Of a stretch of DNA of 64,000 nt, positions 63,344-64,000 are shown piece by piece (the first letter of the stretch is position 1; each line of letters opens with the position of its first letter). The stretch is taken from the NCBI GenBank assembly GCA_934432595.1, contig CAKRYR010000006.1, positions 62,001-126,000 of the forward strand, written 5' to 3'. This DNA comes from an uncultured Lachnospiraceae bacterium. Lineage in GTDB: Bacteria; Bacillota; Clostridia; Lachnospirales; Lachnospiraceae. The notes beneath the pieces are model-generated. The model saw only the letters and a program-made list of their open reading frames with translations, was not told the DNA's origin and did not search any database. The position numbers and the translations under genes were made by a program.

Positions 63344-64000
63344 ATGTATAATTCTAAGCAGAAAAATGATAAGTGCATAGTTTGTGTTTATTTTGGAAAT
63401 GTACCAAATTATTATGAACTATGGTTAAAATCAGTATTTTATAATAAAAACTATGATTTTTTATTAATAACAGATTCAATAGTACCTATGAGCAAGAAAA
63501 ATTTGACTGTTATTAATATGGATTTGACTGCTTTTGAAAAACTAGCACGTAAAAAGTTGAGTATGAAACTAAGCATTCCGTATGCTTACAAGTTATGTGA
63601 TTTTAAGCCAGTATATGGTTTGATTTTAAAGGAATATCTTGAACAATATGATTATTGGGGGTATTGTGACTTAGACATAATACTTGGAGATTTGGATAAA
63701 TTTATAACATATGATATGCTTGAGGAATATGACAAGATTTTTCCGCTAGGACATTTTGCTTTGTATCGTAATACACCTGAGGTTAATAATAGGTATAAAC
63801 TTAAAGGATCAGTATTTGGTGATTATGAAGAAGTATTTAATAAGAGTAAAATATATGTTTTTGATGAAGGATATGGAATAAATAGTATATACAAGGAAAA
63901 TGGCTTTCCAATATATGATAAATATGTTATGGCTGATATAGCATCACGACATAAGAGACTTAAGCTTACTAAGAATTCAAAGATGCAAAATTATATTTAT
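63344..64000 (+). CDS. Glycosyltransferase-like protein (DUF6625-like), 3' end outside window
   Basis: 219 codons open to the right edge, with no stop. The start follows TTAGGTGAT. It has a Rossmann-like start (CIVCVYFGNVPNYYELWLKS), then PYAYKLCDFKPVYG and the acidic WGYCDLDIILGDLDKF that corresponds to a DxD metal site, and HFALYRNTPEV. This matches the pattern of DUF6625-type sugar transferases in polysaccharide loci, as far as I recall. The C-terminal half is unseen, so the length cannot be judged. Confidence 0.8.
   Translation, partial: MYNSKQKNDKCIVCVYFGNVPNYYELWLKSVFYNKNYDFLLITDSIVPMSKKNLTVINMDLTAFEKLARKKLSMKLSIPYAYKLCDFKPVYGLILKEYLEQYDYWGYCDLDIILGDLDKFITYDMLEEYDKIFPLGHFALYRNTPEVNNRYKLKGSVFGDYEEVFNKSKIYVFDEGYGINSIYKENGFPIYDKYVMADIASRHKRLKLTKNSKMQNYIY

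Overview
The window is AT-rich (roughly 30% GC by eye) and gene-dense, from a Gram-positive anaerobe of the Clostridia, most likely a low-GC member of the Lachnospiraceae or a close relative. The evidence is AGGAGG-type ribosome binding sites, sensory and group B type [FeFe]-hydrogenases, a SpoVB/MurJ-type flippase, a lipoteichoic-acid-synthase-like enzyme, CheV, the Lys-rich DUF6465-type protein, Pro/Thr linkers, and a tmRNA whose tag ends NAEDNLAYAA. Family names were assigned by reading motifs. No database search was run.

Layout. 1-1.1 kb: end of a polytopic membrane protein. 1.2-1.6 kb: ssrA (tmRNA) with its promoter, followed by a ~200-bp imperfect palindrome of unknown nature. 2.1-6.7 kb: an operon with a [2Fe-2S] thioredoxin-like protein, a PAS-linked sensory [FeFe]-hydrogenase, a SpoIIE-type phosphatase and a second [FeFe]-hydrogenase. 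6.7-10.3 kb: a c-di-GMP-I riboswitch and terminator ahead of a four-SH3 GH25 lysozyme-like protein, a small protein, and a secreted protein with a degenerate M23 domain. 10.4-18.4 kb: two membrane proteins with CBM26-like outer domains, a TPR protein, and a short type IV pilus-like operon (GspF/PilC, four pilin-like proteins, PilT-type ATPase). 18.4-20.3 kb (minus strand): a transglutaminase-like exported protein and an unknown protein. 20.7-28.5 kb: a two-component system, a lipoprotein, a PH-domain protein, CheV, a DUF6465-type protein, a UDP-sugar epimerase and an anchored unknown protein. 28.6-46.9 kb: mostly housekeeping genes: an RluF-type synthase, ligA, a subtilase, a flippase, iscR-iscS-iscU-mnmA, recG, an LtaS-like enzyme, a CmpB-type membrane protein, a phosphoribosyltransferase-like protein and HtrA.

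47.0-48.9 kb is a decayed RHS/WapA-type wall-associated toxin: three fragments in shifting frames, a truncated C-terminal tip and an intact downstream gene that may be its immunity gene. 49-64 kb is a cell-surface polysaccharide locus (initiating sugar transferase, Wzz-like protein, BY-kinase-like protein, flippase fused to a CDP-glycerol transferase, TupA-like ATP-grasp protein, O-antigen-ligase-like protein, and a partial glycosyltransferase-like gene at the right edge). Inside it sits a RiPP-like cassette: a 54-residue Cys/Gly/Pro-rich peptide gene, an attenuator-like terminator, a PqqD-like protein, an HPr-kinase-like protein, an ABC exporter and a PF14907-type nucleotidyltransferase. These resemble the tailoring genes of phosphorylated lasso peptides such as paeninodin, but no lasso cyclase or leader protease is present. 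This is the best candidate in the window for something undescribed.
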